The notes below the pieces were generated by a model. The model had not been told where the DNA came from and did no database searches. It worked only from the letters and a program-made list of their open reading frames with translations. DNA of 64,000 nucleotides from Combretum micranthum (Eukaryota; Streptophyta; Magnoliopsida; Myrtales; Combretaceae). Position 1 is the first letter of the stretch; each line of letters begins with the position of its first letter. The translations under genes were made by a program, and so were the position numbers. The DNA is taken from positions 558,001-622,000 of the forward strand of contig JAMXBD010000428.1 in the NCBI GenBank assembly GCA_024138025.1, in the 5' to 3' direction. Positions 24,831-39,600 of the stretch are shown here, one piece after another.

Positions 24831-25139
24831 AGGAATGAGGCAATGCATGAAGTCGCAAACCCCTAGAGACATGCGAGCCAAGGATTAATTATTACTATGA
24901 CCTTTCAAATCCATAAAGCTTCTCAGGAAAACTCCATGATTCTGGACATAATAAAACATGCTAAGAAAAATATGATGACAAGATTCAACAAAAAGTTAAG
25001 TACAAAACGCTTGCGACATGGGAAATGAAGCTCGAATGTAAGATACAAATTACCAAGACAGTTAGTAATCACCTCGAGCAAACGACCTCGTAGACCATGC
25101 ACACTCTTTGTCCTTCCACAATGAGAGTGCATGCACAAA

Positions 25140-25750
25140 TGTTGACAGTGGAATATGGTCATCGGTCCACTCAGTCCTTTAGGGCTCAAGGTTCAAGAAT
25201 ACTAACAAATAAAAAAAGAGCCTATTTCCTATAACAAAGAAGTAAGAAGACCCGAGGCCCCATCAGGGGGAATGGCACAAGATCTCCCCAAGAGCCCTCA
25301 CCTCGAAAAGCATTAGCCGAGCTTATCCATAGCTACCAAGCGAGCTCTGCCTACGACCTTATGATTTCAAAGTTAAGCAAGTACTCCAATCACACCCCAT
25401 GACCCCGACCGGGGGGGGGGGGGTGCGGTGTTGATGTGCATAATCAGCCCAACAACACTCTACGAAGTCCCAATTCCTTAGCTCAGGCATCCCCATCAAC
25501 TCGAATTCTAGGTTGGTTGCCAAGAAGAAGGTTGCCTTAGTATGACTATAAATACCCCCTTCCCCAGGGGAAGGAAGAGGAGAAACAGAAGAAAAAGTTT
25601 TCCTATCTTGTCCTAGATATATCGTCCTTTCCTATGGACTAACCTAAGCATCGAAGAGGTTGTATCAGGTAACCCACCTACACCCCCTCTAACCTTTTTT
25701 TCTGTATTTGCAGGAGCTATCTCTATTGGCAAAAATTAGCTCGTGCAATA
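25140..25750 (+). repeat. Right (3') LTR of the gypsy element
   Basis: Begins TGTTGACAGTGGAATATGG and ends GCTCGTGCAATA (the canonical CA end has become TA). It is longer than the left LTR (about 611 versus 522 bp), partly from a 13 G run at 25411-25423 and an extra segment after TATGGACTAACC. It retains CTATAAATACCCCCTTCCC. I see no clear polypurine tract just before it. Confidence 0.85.
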
Positions 25751-28380
25751 GTATTTGTAAACAATGATTCGCAAATATTATCAATTAACAAGTGAATTGC
25801 ATCTTAGAGATAGAACCCATGTATTATCATCAGAATTGTCTTTAAGATAAGATTTTGTGTGGATATTTTGATAAGCAATTTTATATAATTTTTACTTGTA
25901 GAGTTGTTAATCATACAATTTTTTTAGGTACAAATATTTATAATTAAAAAAATGAAAGGGACTCGGTCCCTTTTTTTTTTTTCCCCTTTTTCGGGATGGT
26001 TGTTTGGGGTTGGGGGGTGGCGGGCATTAATAATATCGACGAATAGTTATAGAGATCATGACGAATTATTACCTCTAGATCTTCCTAATATCAATTAATA
26101 GGTTATTTATAGAAAAGTAACCCAAGAAAGCAATACTTAAACCCATTGAAAAAGGTTAAAACTGCCTAGGACAACTTTATCAAATCTTATTATGAACCGA
26201 TCCGTTCAATTCTATAAATCATCCCGACAATATAGGTTTAATTTTTTAAATCTTAGCACTTATCAAAAGATTTGACCGAACATATTTATTGCTATTATGG
26301 TTGGCCCATTATATGTATGTATGTATAAATCGCAAATCAGTCTCTATATTTGCCCTTTAACAAATGATCCTGTGAATGAAGTTAAAGCATTATTCGGCAT
26401 CCTTAAAGTATACCTAATATGTGAAAATATAATACTTTTAAAGCTTAAGTTATTTCCTTGAGCGCATTTATTATGATTTAATGCTTAATGTTTACATAGT
26501 GATCCAGTATAGCTCAAAACCAAATTAAAATTTGTATTAGAATATACAATATGAAACTCATTTAAGTTCACTTAAATGCTTACAAAAAGGCCTGAAACTA
26601 TCACCAAATATGCTATAATCTATCATTACATCTTGGCCAGAGGGAAAATATAAATAAAATCTACTATTACATCAGTCAATTATGCATGATAACAAGATTT
26701 CAAACTTGTGATTCTATATAGAATCGTCAGGAGGCCAATAAAATCGGAACGTAAAATCGAGACATAAAACGTAAGTTTCTACAACTTTTGCAAAATAGCT
26801 TTGAAAAACTATATATACATGCTTATAAAAGATGTAGAAAACTTAGAATACATAATATATGTCAAAAAAATAAAAAAATTAAGTTTTATTTTTTCATAAT
26901 ACTCTTAATCCATGACATAACATGCATGAAAAGGGAGTGACTGAGTCAAAATTAATTTATTTTCTATTGTTTTGTCTGAAATAAGAAATAAATTGAAGGA
27001 AAAATAAAAATTTTAACTTATTAAATTCTTAATTATATAAATAAAATAAATAAGTTTTTTTGTAAACTTTATAGCTATAACTTAACATGAATGAATTATA
27101 TAAATGTAGAATAGGGTTTTTTGGGGGAGGAAGAGAAAAAGATAAAGAGAGAGCGCAGAAATCAAAAAGAAAGGACAACAAGAAAAATACATCACCCTAA
27201 TTCATAATGGTTGATGAGCTTGTAAAAACATACTTTTATTTTTTATATTTTAGTTTATTTGACTTGAATAGGCAGAATTGGTAAACTCGATTAAAATCGT
27301 AAGCTTTTACCAAGTTTGCATGTAGAATCGATTGAAATCATAAGATTCTACTAGAAAAAGATTCTACACACGAGTCAACTCAGAAGAGCCTCCTAAAATT
27401 GTAAACTCATAGAATCATATGGGTAAAATCATGATTTTAATAACTATGCATGATAATACATTTTTTTTTTCAATTTAGAAAATGAAAATTATGGGACATG
27501 TTGCTATAGTCCATAAACTTATCTTCATAAAATGGGATGTTGCAAAAAACTCATTTTGGTTGCAAGTGTTAGTGCATATAATTCTAGTCTACTAGTTTTG
27601 GGCTACCCAATAAGTTTTCTTTAGTGCCATTATTCTAATAATTTGCACAAGTAATAAACATGAACTAAGGACTTCAAGCAGCATGGCCTTGGTACTAGCA
27701 ATCCGACATTGAAATCAATAAACCATACAAGGTATTAGGATACATCAATCACCAAATTAAGGGTAAGAGAGAACCAAATCGTCTCACCAAAAAGAAGCCT
27801 TGGTGAAAGACTAAAGAAGAGGGGAGAGAAAAGTGTATAAAGGAAATCCTCTCCAAAATGTCATAGAGTTGAGAGAGCTTCTCCCAATTTTTATGTTTGA
27901 TAATCGAAGAGGGTTTTATTTGTCTTGGGAAGGCGAATGCTGTCTTGCTCTCTTCCTAAATCTAATCATGATTGCCACTTGTCCAATATGAAAGGTGGTT
28001 TTTATTACATAAGCAAGAAATTCGGAAATGGTTGTCAACATATATATATATACACCAAGTGAAACTTCATGAAAATTCATTTTGCTTCAAGTTAATTTTG
28101 CTTTACACAAAAATTCGTGAAAAAAATGTTGAGCAAATAAATATTGTTTATAACATATATATATATATATACACACCAAGCGAAACTTCGCCTAGAGTAG
28201 GTTTTCTCGTACCTCTAGCTTTAGTTATCATACGTTGTGCGACACCGTGGCATCCATCAAGATAACTCCACTACTCAAAAATAACGTAATTACAATAGTT
28301 AGATTTATAGTGAAAATCATCATCTGCCAACAAGAGTATTTGTTTATGAGACATTAACAATACCTATAATGCCAGCGGCT
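25751..28380. other. Gene-poor AT-rich DNA with simple repeats
   Basis: No gene is recognised. TA-rich stretches at about 28038 and 28153 are each followed by ACACCAAGYGAAACTTC, a small local duplication about 115 bp apart. The part at 27640-27960 looks like an LTR or promoter fragment on the minus strand (TTTCCTTTATACACTTTTC) but cannot be bounded. Confidence 0.4.
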
Positions 28381-28389
28381 TATTGCAAC

Positions 28390-28845
28390 TTGAAACCAAT
28401 CAAGGGGATTATTCCATTATTTTTGTCAATGAAAAAAAATACACAATAGAAATTCATTTGAAATAAGTCTCATGTGCTAAAAAGACTACTATAATGTAAT
28501 GATAATGGTTATAGGATATGGGACTACAAGGATCCATAATCTTATTTGGCATACTTTTAATGAAGGGTGTTGCAAATGAACCATCCACCTCTTTTTTTTC
28601 TTTTTCTTTTTAAGAATGATACTAGTAATGGTAAGGTTTGTTGAAACCAATCAAAAGAATTGTTCTACCATTTAACAAAAAATTATATTATAGGCAATAG
28701 AAATTCATTTGAGATAAGACACATATGCTAAGAGTTACTTTACTATATATATTACAGTGATAATGGATAGGATATCAGAACCACTTAAGCTTATTGATGC
28801 TTATCAAGAGAATTGCTTTACTACTTAATAATAATAATAATAATA
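28390..28845. repeat. Diverged tandem repeat, about 253 bp period
   Basis: CAATAGAAATTCATTTGA occurs at 28445 and 28698. Before it in both copies comes GAAACCAATCAA(G/A)..ATT, and after it a TAATGATAATGG/CAGTGATAATGG stretch. A third partial copy begins near 28805 (TCAAGAGAATTGCTTTACTA) and runs into an (ATA)n tract. Confidence 0.65.
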
Positions 28846-28849
28846 ATAT

Positions 28850-31800
28850 ATGTAATGTCCTAAATAAAATTAGAAACACTTAAAACCCATTGCATGTCCA
28901 TATTAGAAGTGGCCAATGGTCATGCAAAAATTCAAAACCTACTAAAAGCTAATTATCTTAATAACTCTAAATAAATATTGGTCGCATTATTACCTGTTTT
29001 TATGCTGCAAAGTAATAAAAAAGGTTTTAGATTTTCTTCATGCACCTCACTGCGTAGGACTGATTGGAGATGCAAGAAGAAAGCCCAGAGCTGTTACCTC
29101 TTTTATGTTGCAGTAATTGCAACAGTAGCACAACCTTTATTTCCATCATCTTCAGTGTAGCAAATTTGATACCCTTAAAACCCTATATGTCACCTATTTT
29201 GCAGTTTTAATCACATAAATGAGTCTTGCTAAGCACAGGAGATTCAAAAATCTACATATCTAAGAAATTCTAAATGGTTTTTAATGACTCGCAAAATATA
29301 CAAACTTCTTATTTAGTGATTACAGATGGAAATCGACTGAAGTTTAATAGCCTTAATCATAAATAAATAAATAAAGAACGTTTATTTTGGGAAAAAAAAG
29401 AAGAATATAATATAATAGGAGAAAATAACAAATCTATTCTTATATTTAAAAGCTAATTAAAAAAAAAGAGGTTTAAAAAATGTATATAGTAGTGTTTATG
29501 CTCTTAATAGTGAATAAACTAATAGATACGTAATAGTTAAAAAGATCATTAAAATAAAAAAATATCAATAAGTGCAAAATAGAATGGTGATTTGCACTTC
29601 TTTAAAGTTGGAATATGATTCCTAGAAGTGGTTTTTGGAATGTAAAAATATTTTTAAATATGAAAGAGGGAATAGAATTGGAATGATTCCGTCCCAATTC
29701 ATTTCCAAGCATTAGAATATCATAATTAACATGAACCTGGTAAAGAAGATGATAATCTAAGAATTTTCAACAAGCTAATAGCACTATCATTTTCTACATA
29801 GAACAAAATAAAGTACTCCATGGAAAGACATAGGTACAAGTTAGGCTTGACTCATGATCCAATCTATCATCGCTGGGTCTAGGTCGTCTTATCTATCAGT
29901 CTATCCAACCGTATAGGTTATAACTTGGATCTTGACCTAGCAACTCATTAGATCAACTCAAGACGACCCAAAAGGGAAAAAAAAAGGGAATAAGTATAAA
30001 ACAAAAGAATTAAAGGAAAAAAAAAACTATTTTCCATGTATATAGTAAAAATTTAATAGTATTCATGACATTAAATATCTTGTTATTATTAACAACATAA
30101 TAAATATGCTTAAAAGAATATTGTTAGATTTGTATAAAATTTTAACCAAAGTGATTTCTTATTTATTGACAATATATGGCAAGCTTTTGTCTTTGTATGA
30201 ATAATTTGTTCCCTTGAGTGTTTTATAGTCCACTTCATCAACTTTAGAACTAAAAGTAGATATGTTTGTGCATTAATAACTACACATCTTAAAGCAATTC
30301 TTTTAATGAATGGGCTAAAAACTATTATTATAGGTCCAATTGTATTTCAAGTTCAAGAATTTGTCTTAGTTAATTTTAAATTTATGTTTTGTTTTGTTTT
30401 ATTTTTTTTTTTTTTTATGGCGTGAACCGACAGACAACCTAAAACTGCAATGACCTAACTTAGGCCGGTCCAATTAAACTTGTGTCCAAGTCTACCACGG
30501 AGCTCCAATTGGCTTCCAAGTTCCAACGAAAGACGTAGATAAATAATTATCAAGTAATAGCACTAGCACAGATGATAAACTTGCCATCGAATGCTAATGC
30601 TGCACATGACAACTTCCTATGACATTCTCAACATTATCTCTATTTCTTCTTTTTCCTTTTTTTTTTTTTTAATTTATCTAGAGAAGAAGGATAGAAAGTC
30701 ACGACTCACGATTCTACATCCAAAAGTATAGGCTTATAGGGTGATATGATGCAACAAGTTAAAAATGGCGTGGAATAAGGAATAAATAAGTAAATAAATA
30801 GAAGCACTGAAAGCCCTAAAAATGGTTTGACTATAAATACATAAGATCATATTTAATTCTATAGATCTCGTTTAGTCCTTAGGTACCATATATCAACATT
30901 TTAAAGAATTTTTATTTTTAAAAAACTTCTAATTTCATCTTTAAAGATATTAAATAATAATTTTCAATATTTATTTATATTATTTAAGGGATCCACATAA
31001 TATAAATTAAATTTAAACAAATATTAAAAACAATATATCTATATATCATGTGCATGGGAGGATCCAACCTTTTTTAGGACCGGATTTCAACTGTGAAGGG
31101 ACTGTGCATCGGTCCTTCAGCAAAGAAAAGGTATGCTAAGCAATATGCAAGGTATTCTAATAGGAAAAGAAGATATGAGGATCCTTAATCTACTTATCTT
31201 AGAGTAGACTCTTTATTGACAGTATCATCGTATCATATGTGATATTATTTTTTTATTTGAGAGATCTTCAATAGAGGATCTATCTAAGATACGTAACTAA
31301 GCGTCCTCTCACCTCTAATAAATAGTAGAAATACATATATAGTATTAGGATAATTGTATCAATAAAAACCTCTTGGGACTCATTGTTTCGGTACCGTTTA
31401 ATAACATTAAAGACAAACAGGGGAACAATTCAACAATCAAGTGGTCGGAAAAATATCACTATAATATATGAATTTTATTTATTTTTATAGCTAATTATCC
31501 AAAATTTAAAAATAATAATCTTATGTCTAAATTTTATCTATTTCTGTGATTAACTATTAAAATAGAATTAGTTTAGATGTAAATAACTTATATTTATAAC
31601 TAGTAAATTGATATTTTTAAATTAATTACAAAAAATAAATAAAGTCGCATATGATATTTACCTAAGCATGACAAAATAGATGTCCGCTTCACAAGACGGC
31701 TATTTTAAGCTACACATCTTGATTAAGTGGACATGAACCGTTTTCAAACTATTAAATAATGGTTTATTTTGGAATACGAATTAAATCAATATTCTATTAA

Positions 31801-33200
31801 AAAAAAATTCTTTCTTCTAATTTTTTACATACGTGTAAATATTCAAATATTTAAATTATCCCATCAAAGTTCAATTTGTAAATCACAACAAAATACTTTA
31901 TAAATCTATCATGTGCACAATCTATAACTTTTCATAAAATCATTCAATCACCAATCAATCATCTACCAACAAAGTACATCTTTTAGCTAATATATAACAT
32001 GTCATTAATCATCTATCAATAAATTTGACCAAAATAAAATGCTTTGAACAATTCATACATATCACGAGTCATAAATAAATAAATAAATTTCATACTCCAC
32101 TATTATAAAATGGTTAAAAAAAATCAAGTCATCATTAAGAAGAAAATATACATCCTAAACTAAAACACAGTTAAAAAAAAATAAGTGAATATTTTTGCCG
32201 AGGAAGAAGTGAATATTAACCAATATTTTATTATTATATTTTACAGATTGGTGGCATTTACTTTTCTAAACTATCCATATATTTATGAATTGGTTCAATT
32301 TGAGAATTTTTAAAACCAAGTTATTCAAAAAATTACATTTTCAGTTTGATTTAATTATATTTATGAATTGATTTGGTTTAGTCACGTTTCTTGTCCACCG
32401 CTAGTCTAGACCATCAATAGATGTGAACATATTACGGCAAATAAGTACTAAAAATGCTAAAATACACATATAGATTATACGGAGCTATAAATATTGACGT
32501 CTAATTAGGTAGAATTATAATGCGACGAAATCATTAATGCTTAAACCAATGCAACTTATATTTATGCAATTAGTATGGTCCATTAACAAATTTAAGATCT
32601 ACACGAACCAAAATCATTTCAAACCTTGGAGCAAAAATACTATTTAAACTTTTAAATAATACAAATAACCTCTCTAATTTTGATAAATTAGCAAATTACT
32701 CAAAATTTGATAGTGATCCCACCAACTTCTATCTTGATGCGAAACCATCCCCTCAAACTTATTAAAATACACTCTCCTTTAAATTTTGACCCTACTGTTA
32801 TTTTATTAAACTGAAAAAGTTGAATTTTCTTTATAATGCCAATTTATCAAAATTTATGGCATCTGGTTTTTAACAATTGGAAGTTTAAGAAATATATTTA
32901 CACCAAAATTAAAGTTTTGAGGACTTATCTGCAATTTTCCAAGAATATTAATGAATTTAAGGAAAAGAAACTTAAAAGAACACTATTCTAATGCAGCCAT
33001 ATAAAAGAAATGTACCACACACACAATCAATCAATTTTACACAATCCAAACACCAAAAAAAAAAAAAAAAAAAGGGCCATTATTAGTATTAACACAAGCA
33101 TAGCATGGCAAACATCCAAGAATGTGCGAACAGGGGATAAGTATGCCAGGAAAACACGTTATCCATTGCAATTACTGCCGCATAAAAAAACCATATAGGC
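28850..33200. other. Gene-poor AT-rich DNA
   Basis: No reading frame with recognisable similarity is seen on either strand. T or A tracts occur at about 30400, 30660 and 33055. A and T runs with scattered short direct repeats suggest old, unrecognisable transposon sequence. Confidence 0.4.
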
Positions 33201-33229
33201 AGTAAAGCATAACTGTAACATATTATAAG

Positions 33230-33697
33230 AACATCAGAGATTTGAAATCTAATGGAGCCAGCAACCCAAGGTTTAAAAACTATATTAGGGTGCAACAAGG
33301 AAGAAGCATTTACGTATGTTGTGCAAAAAGCAGTTGGCTCCGGATTGAAGGAGTTAAAAGAAGATGATTTGGAACTGGCCTGCAAAAACAACGGCCCTGT
33401 CCCACAGTGCAGCTTCGGTCAAAATAGCCCCTAAAACCATAGGCATCAGTAGTCAAGGAGTTGTCATGTATATACACCTCCCATTAGAAGACTCAGCACC
33501 AGATTTCTAACCATTAGCGGTAGTAACAGAAGTGAAGGAGAGTAAAGCAATATTTCCCGCGAAAACCTTATAGGCTTATTGTATCTATGCAGCAGCTTCA
33601 TATCTACAAAAAGGACCATCCTCCTCATCCATTCCCAGAACTTGTTACTGTAATTACACTTATTGAGTTTCAGCCTTGCCATGTCAAGAACAGAAAT
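33230..33697 (-). other. Probable 3' untranslated region of the exoribonuclease gene
   Basis: Sequence just after the stop at 33698 is less AT-rich than the DNA beyond 33200. The short plus-strand frame at 33252-33434 is antisense to it and shows no known similarity. Confidence 0.4.
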
Positions 33698-36600
33698 TCA
33701 CCTCAAGTAAGTGCTGACATAGAGTCGGGCACCAATATCAACTGGCCCATCATCCCCACCAACTGCATGAAGTGCAACAGGAATGGTAGAAAGAAGATGC
33801 ACGGTCATGGGAAAAACCAGAGGACTTATTTCTGAATCAAGATAACTAGATCCTTTAGAAGGCCCTGGTTTCTGGACTGTGGCAGAGGAAGAGTCCGATG
33901 AATCCTGACGAGACCCATCTCCTTCCATTCCTAAGATAGATGGATTCACAACGAGTGCAGCATCTGCAAGGGACCTGAATTTATATGATGACCATCTCCT
34001 AGATGATGGCTTATAAGTAGATAAGGTCAACACTAAGGTAGAAGTAGTCTCGAGCCATTCTGCAAACAGACCTTCCACTTCATCATAATTTATCCGTCGT
34101 TCAATCTGAAGAAATTGTAATACTAAAACTATTAATACCCATTTGAGGAAAGCATCTAAAGGCAGGATGTTCATGATCGAATTAAAATTCTACTCACTGC
34201 TAGCTTTGGTATGTAAATGGACATAAATCTCGGCCCCAATCCCAATACTCGAGCTTCTGTAATCAATATCTGCAAAAATTTTAGCAATAGCACTCTTACA
34301 ACACGTCTGTATATCTTCTAAATTAAATGCATGTATGCTTACAGATTCACAAGCAAATTGCAACACTCATGTATGGTGATAAACCTCAAAACCTCCATAT
34401 AAAAGTAAATTGGCTCAACCACAAACTAGAAAACCACCTTACAGCAATAAGAAGCGATCCACAAATATACTGATTTTGTCCTTTACTTTAATATCTTACG
34501 CTTGCCAGCCACAGTACCAACACAAGGGATTTGTCCCATGATTAGAGGTGACGCATCCCTATACAGGTGCAAATAAATATAAAATAAACTAGAAAACGCT
34601 GCATCTAAGTTTCTTGTGCAAATTTAATAATAACCGTGAAAAATCTAAATCTTTCATCGTAATGTCAACCGCAAAAAAAAATCTATACAGATTTTGGATT
34701 CAATGCCGTAAAATATTAAATGTCATTACTTTTCTTATTTTAAATTGGAATGCAATTTTTTGGAAAAAAAAAAAAAAGATAAGGAGGAGTAGGTATCGTT
34801 CCAAAAAGGAGTTTTAAGTATAAGAATTAAGGAAGGAGTAATATTTATTTTGAAAAAGAAGTTAATTATATTGTCTGTAAACAAAATAAAATTATAAAAG
34901 CCTCAAGATACCAAAGTAGGTGTCCTAGCTTTAATAATAAAGATAATCAAATTATCTGTAATTAAATTAAAAATATAAAAGTGTAAAGACATCAAAGCAG
35001 GTATTCTAGCTTTGATTTGTAGATAAATAAGAATAAATTTATTCTCATCTTCCAGAAAAATTTAAGATAATATATTAATAGAAACTTCTATTATTATGTT
35101 TTCAAAACTTTAATTACGAATAAATTATTGCATTACTGCTCATGCAATCATTTTCCTCTCTTTCAGATAAAAAAGATTAATTAGATAAGCTCAAATGTTA
35201 CAATAAAATTCCTCGTAACCCCTTAAATAATATCAATAAGCAGATAGGGGTCAAACAAGTTCTAAAACTAAAGTATTATCGGGATGCCACCGATACGAAA
35301 CAGCATTGATGTTATAATATGAGATACTATGAGTAGCATGTTCACAATATGGCATAAATCACAACAAGAAATATGCATAAACATGTCCAAAAATGGCCAT
35401 AGTCCTTTCCATAACTGATATTTTATTCAAGATCATATAGGTGTGAATCCCCGGATCGTTTTCAGCATCGTCAGAACCCTTCAATAGCTAATCAGCAATT
35501 GAAAGCTACATCAATGATGCTAGTGATCATAAAAGCAGAATCAAAATGTCTTATGGCTAAAAAAGATGACAATGATCAGAAAGATGCATGCATAAACAAT
35601 GTCCAAAAATGGCCACATAGTCCTTTTCATAAAAGATATTTTATTCCAGATCATATAGGTGTGAATCCCTGGATCATTTTCAGTATGCTCAGAACCCTTC
35701 AATAGCTAATCAGCAATTGAAAGCTACATCAATGATAGTAGTGATCATAAAAGTAGAATCCAAGTGTCTTATGGCTAAAAAAGATAACAATGATCAGAAA
35801 GATGCATGCAGCAAACCAAAAAATAAATACCTCCAGCCCTGATGGCTCTTTCAAGCATATTAGCCAAGCCATGGGAAAGGAGAAAAAGAAGAAGAAGTAG
35901 TAGAAGCTGTGCAGGAATAATGAGCAGACCATATACTTTTCTTTTTTTTTTTTCTCCTTTTATATTGGGGTTGGGAGCTGGGAGGGGTTCCCCCCAAGTC
36001 GTATGAAAGGGACTTCAGTATTAACAGGTCACGTTAAATCAGTTCCACTGAGAAACTTACATACATAGACACTACAGGCTCACTGGAATTATATCAAGTC
36101 TACAGAAAAAACCTCAGACACCAACTGAACAAATAAGCAAAGGCCATCATTATGCTACACAGTTTCTCCGTTTGCAAGAACGGAAAACTGAAAAGAATCA
36201 ACAATGATTACTTGTTTTCATGCTAAATTGCAGGGCCACTGCACCAAAGTAGTATATAAGTCGGTCAAAGTGCAGAGAAGAGGTAAGGCAATCCACATAC
36301 CTGTTTTTTCTTTAGAAGAAGCCACCTATAAAGTTTGTCACAGCCATCCTTGACATGCCTACTTGCAAGCTTTCTTTCATTACAATATGCAGCTAAATCA
36401 GCCAGACTTTTCTTGCAGGGAATTTCATATTTCAAAGATGCAGCCAAAAATGCTTCTTTGGCTGCATCAGAGTTAGCAGCATCTTTGTCAAAAGAGATGC
36501 CAGTGAAACATCTGTTTGATGTACCGGTCTGGTTTGTACTTTGTGATGCCCTTTTCTTTAAGTATAATTCCTCCGCTTCTAGAGCTGCAGCCATCATTCG

Positions 36601-39600
36601 GTGCACTATTATGTCAGGATATCGGCGCAAAGGAGACGTAAAATGAGTATAAAGAGGAACTGCCAATGCGTAATGACCCCATTCATCTTCATTGGCTTCA
36701 AAATCACCCACACAGAAGTAAGATGCCAATTGCATAGGCCTTGCAGCATACGACAGTATAATGTCAAATAATTCAGAATCATCCTTAAGGGTTTCCCTAA
36801 TTTTCTCCAGGGATGTGTGGAGATGACCGGAAGAAGAAGTATCTAATTCTAAACCATGCTTTGAACAAAAAGTTTCAAATTCCCTGAGCTTGCGAATATT
36901 TGGTTCAGGATGCCGCCGCAATAGCGCAGTATACGGAAAGATCTTGATATGACCTCAGCTGCTGTCCTATTTGCCAAAAGCATAAGCTCCTCCACGAGAA
37001 AGTTTGAGTCCTTCTGTTGACAAAGCATGCTATCATATGGGACTCCATGTTCATCAAACAAGAACACGACCTTTGAGTTGTCAAGTTGCAATGCCCCAGC
37101 TTTAAGCCTATTTTCCTTCAAGGTTTTGGATATATCATTAAGGGTTTTGACTGATTTAATCACATCAGACCATTTAAATTGGCCATACAATGGAGGAAGG
37201 CTGTTTTTTAAATCATTACAATTATCTACATCAATGGACCCACCTAAGATGCTCTGAGCATCTTCATACGAAAGCTTACAGCAAGACCTTATAACAGTTC
37301 GACAGATCCAACGATCTATAATGTCCCCAGAACAGTTGATGTCCCAAAATATAGAGAATGCAAGTCTATCAACTCCAGGTTTTAAAGATCCCAGCTCCTC
37401 TGAAAGTAATGTAGGCAACATTGATAACTTGCGCTTTAGCAGATAAACACTTGTGGACCGCATTTGAGCCTCCATGTCCAATGGTGTGTTTGGTTGAACA
37501 AAATATATCACATCAGCAATGTGAACGCCTACTCTATATATGCCACCTGGTAACTCTTCAACAGAGAGGGCATCATCAAGATCAGTGGCATTGGATGGAT
37601 CAATGGTAAATATGCACAAATTTCTCGAATCTCTTCTTCTTTGAAATTCTGATTGTGGAACGTCCCATGGAGTTTTGGGAAGGCAACCAAGTGAATCAGA
37701 AGAAAATTCAGAAGAATAAATTGCATGTTCGAATAAGATTGCCTTTATGTGTGACTCCACTTCACCACCACGTCCAAAAACATGCAAGATCGGGCATATG
37801 GATAAAGAGACTCTTCATTCCAGTCATCAATCTGAGCAGCAACTAGTTCCATTTCAACTGCAGCATCAAGATCTTTTAACTGCTCCTTGATGCGGTCGGG
37901 CAAGCTTTTGACTGGGACCATCATCTTTGGGAATCTCGGGTCTGTGGGTGCCAGCTGAATGATTTCATGATCAGATAACAAGGATACAAACTTGTTCTTT
38001 TTTTGTTCCTTTTTGTTTCCGTCCCTATCGCTCAGCCACTGTTTGACACTAAGAAAACCAGCAATGGCATCTCTTCGACGTGACCTGTCAATTATTGACA
38101 CAACCTTTCCAGTTGGTCTCTTTGACGGATATGCACCAACTAGAGCACAAAGCTTGCCCACAGCACCCTCAGCTCCATTCTGCTGACTGGATGAACCCAC
38201 ATCAACATAATCTAAGGCAAATTGATTAAATCCATTAAAAAGTTCACTGCTTTGCTGACAATTTGATGATAAGAAGGTCGCTTTTCCAGTAGAATGATAA
38301 TCCCAAGCATCCTTGCCAGAAGGTACAAGATTCTTAGAGGAACTAGACTCACAGTCCCCATTTACCTTCTGCTTATCACCACAGCCTTGACTAGACATTA
38401 CAGTCCTATCCATAACATCCTCATTAACAGCCCCAATTGAAGTTTCTTTCGAAGCAAAACCATTAGCAGTTCCAGTTGAACCTCTCATCCTGGTCCAAAA
38501 TGGTAGAGGGTCAACCTGAATTGCCACATTATCTCCCTCTACCTACATAAACAGAAATGCAATTCAGATCTGGAACACAGACAAACATGGAAAAAGTATC
38601 GATTTACATAATGAAAGAAAAACAAAGACCCGCTTTAAATTTGGAAGTTCTGGTCACATTTCAGACTCTCTCCTTCATAGACATAAAGAGGCCACAAACC
38701 ATTTCCTGATAAACCACTGTAGCCATAAAATTGTGCATGCATTCGAACAGGCAAGCAAAAGAATCCCTAAAGAAAAGAAAAAATATAATATATTTTTAAC
38801 ATTTATGAAACTTTGCCTAAGAATCCGAACTTACAGCTCTATTCTGGGCGACAACTCCACTAATAAGAATATCAACAGGCACTCCATCAATCTTGCAATA
38901 TGCCTACAAGAACAATCAGTCATAAGACAAGCCACATGCAAAGTTTGGAGGGCGAAAAAAGCTTTAATGAATCAATGACCAAAAAATGAAATGACAAACC
39001 TCAAGTCTATCATGAGCATTTACACGGAATGAGGCCTTGAATAGATCACCTTTCTGGCAAATATGAGCAATAGGATATTTAAAAGAATCAACAAAGTAAG
39101 TACATAAAGCACACATAAATGGATGCAACTTCAAAAGAGAATGTTTACACAAACCTCTAAACCCTCATTAACAGCCTCCATTGACCAATGAGGAACAAAA
39201 ATCTTGCTCCAAACATTAGCCTCTGTCTGATTTGATGGAAACAGATCCTTATTGGTATTTGCTACATACAGCCCTGTGCAAGCAACTTGTCCAGGGAATG
39301 AATTCACAAACATGCTTCCACCACAGACAGATTCAACCAAATCAATATTTTCTTGCTGCGGTGATTCTCCAGGACCCACTGGTTCATTTATGTGCATTGA
39401 TGGCATTGAACTGAAGGCAACATTGGATGCTGTAGGAGAAGCATAATAATTAGAATTATCATCCTCTAACCCACGTTGATTTGATGGAAAAAAACTGCTT
39501 GATGAAGGGGATTTTTTCTCCTTGTCACAGTAAATAGCTTGTTCACCTTGACTGTCAGTCGCAGGTATACAGCCTGCTAAAAGCACATGTATAAACTGAG

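Larger units (their letters stand above)
13999..25750 (+). mobile_element. Degenerate Ty3/gypsy LTR retrotransposon, Tat-like lineage, with antisense ORF region
   Basis: LTR, primer site, gag, protease, reverse transcriptase, RNase H and integrase remnants lie in gypsy order on the plus strand, followed by about 5.4 kb before the 3' LTR. That interval holds a reverse-oriented reading region, as known for some Tat-lineage plant elements. The total is about 11.75 kb. Stop codons and frameshifts occur throughout, so it is non-autonomous. The expected 5 bp target duplication is not clean (AATTT before the left LTR, GTATT after the right). Confidence 0.9.

Noticed and set aside
25935..25985. GGGAC-TCG-GTCCC hairpin followed by a T tract, like a bacterial terminator
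   Set aside because: The window is plant nuclear DNA and no gene ends here; rho-independent termination does not apply.
30420..30520. Possible tRNA or small RNA gene because of higher GC
   Set aside because: I could not find a cloverleaf with matching A and B boxes.
33252..33434. 60-codon plus-strand frame near the end of the exoribonuclease gene
   Set aside because: It is antisense to the probable 3' untranslated region, with no known similarity or start context.
36335..36646. 103-codon plus-strand frame
   Set aside because: Complementary shadow of the RNB exon on the minus strand.
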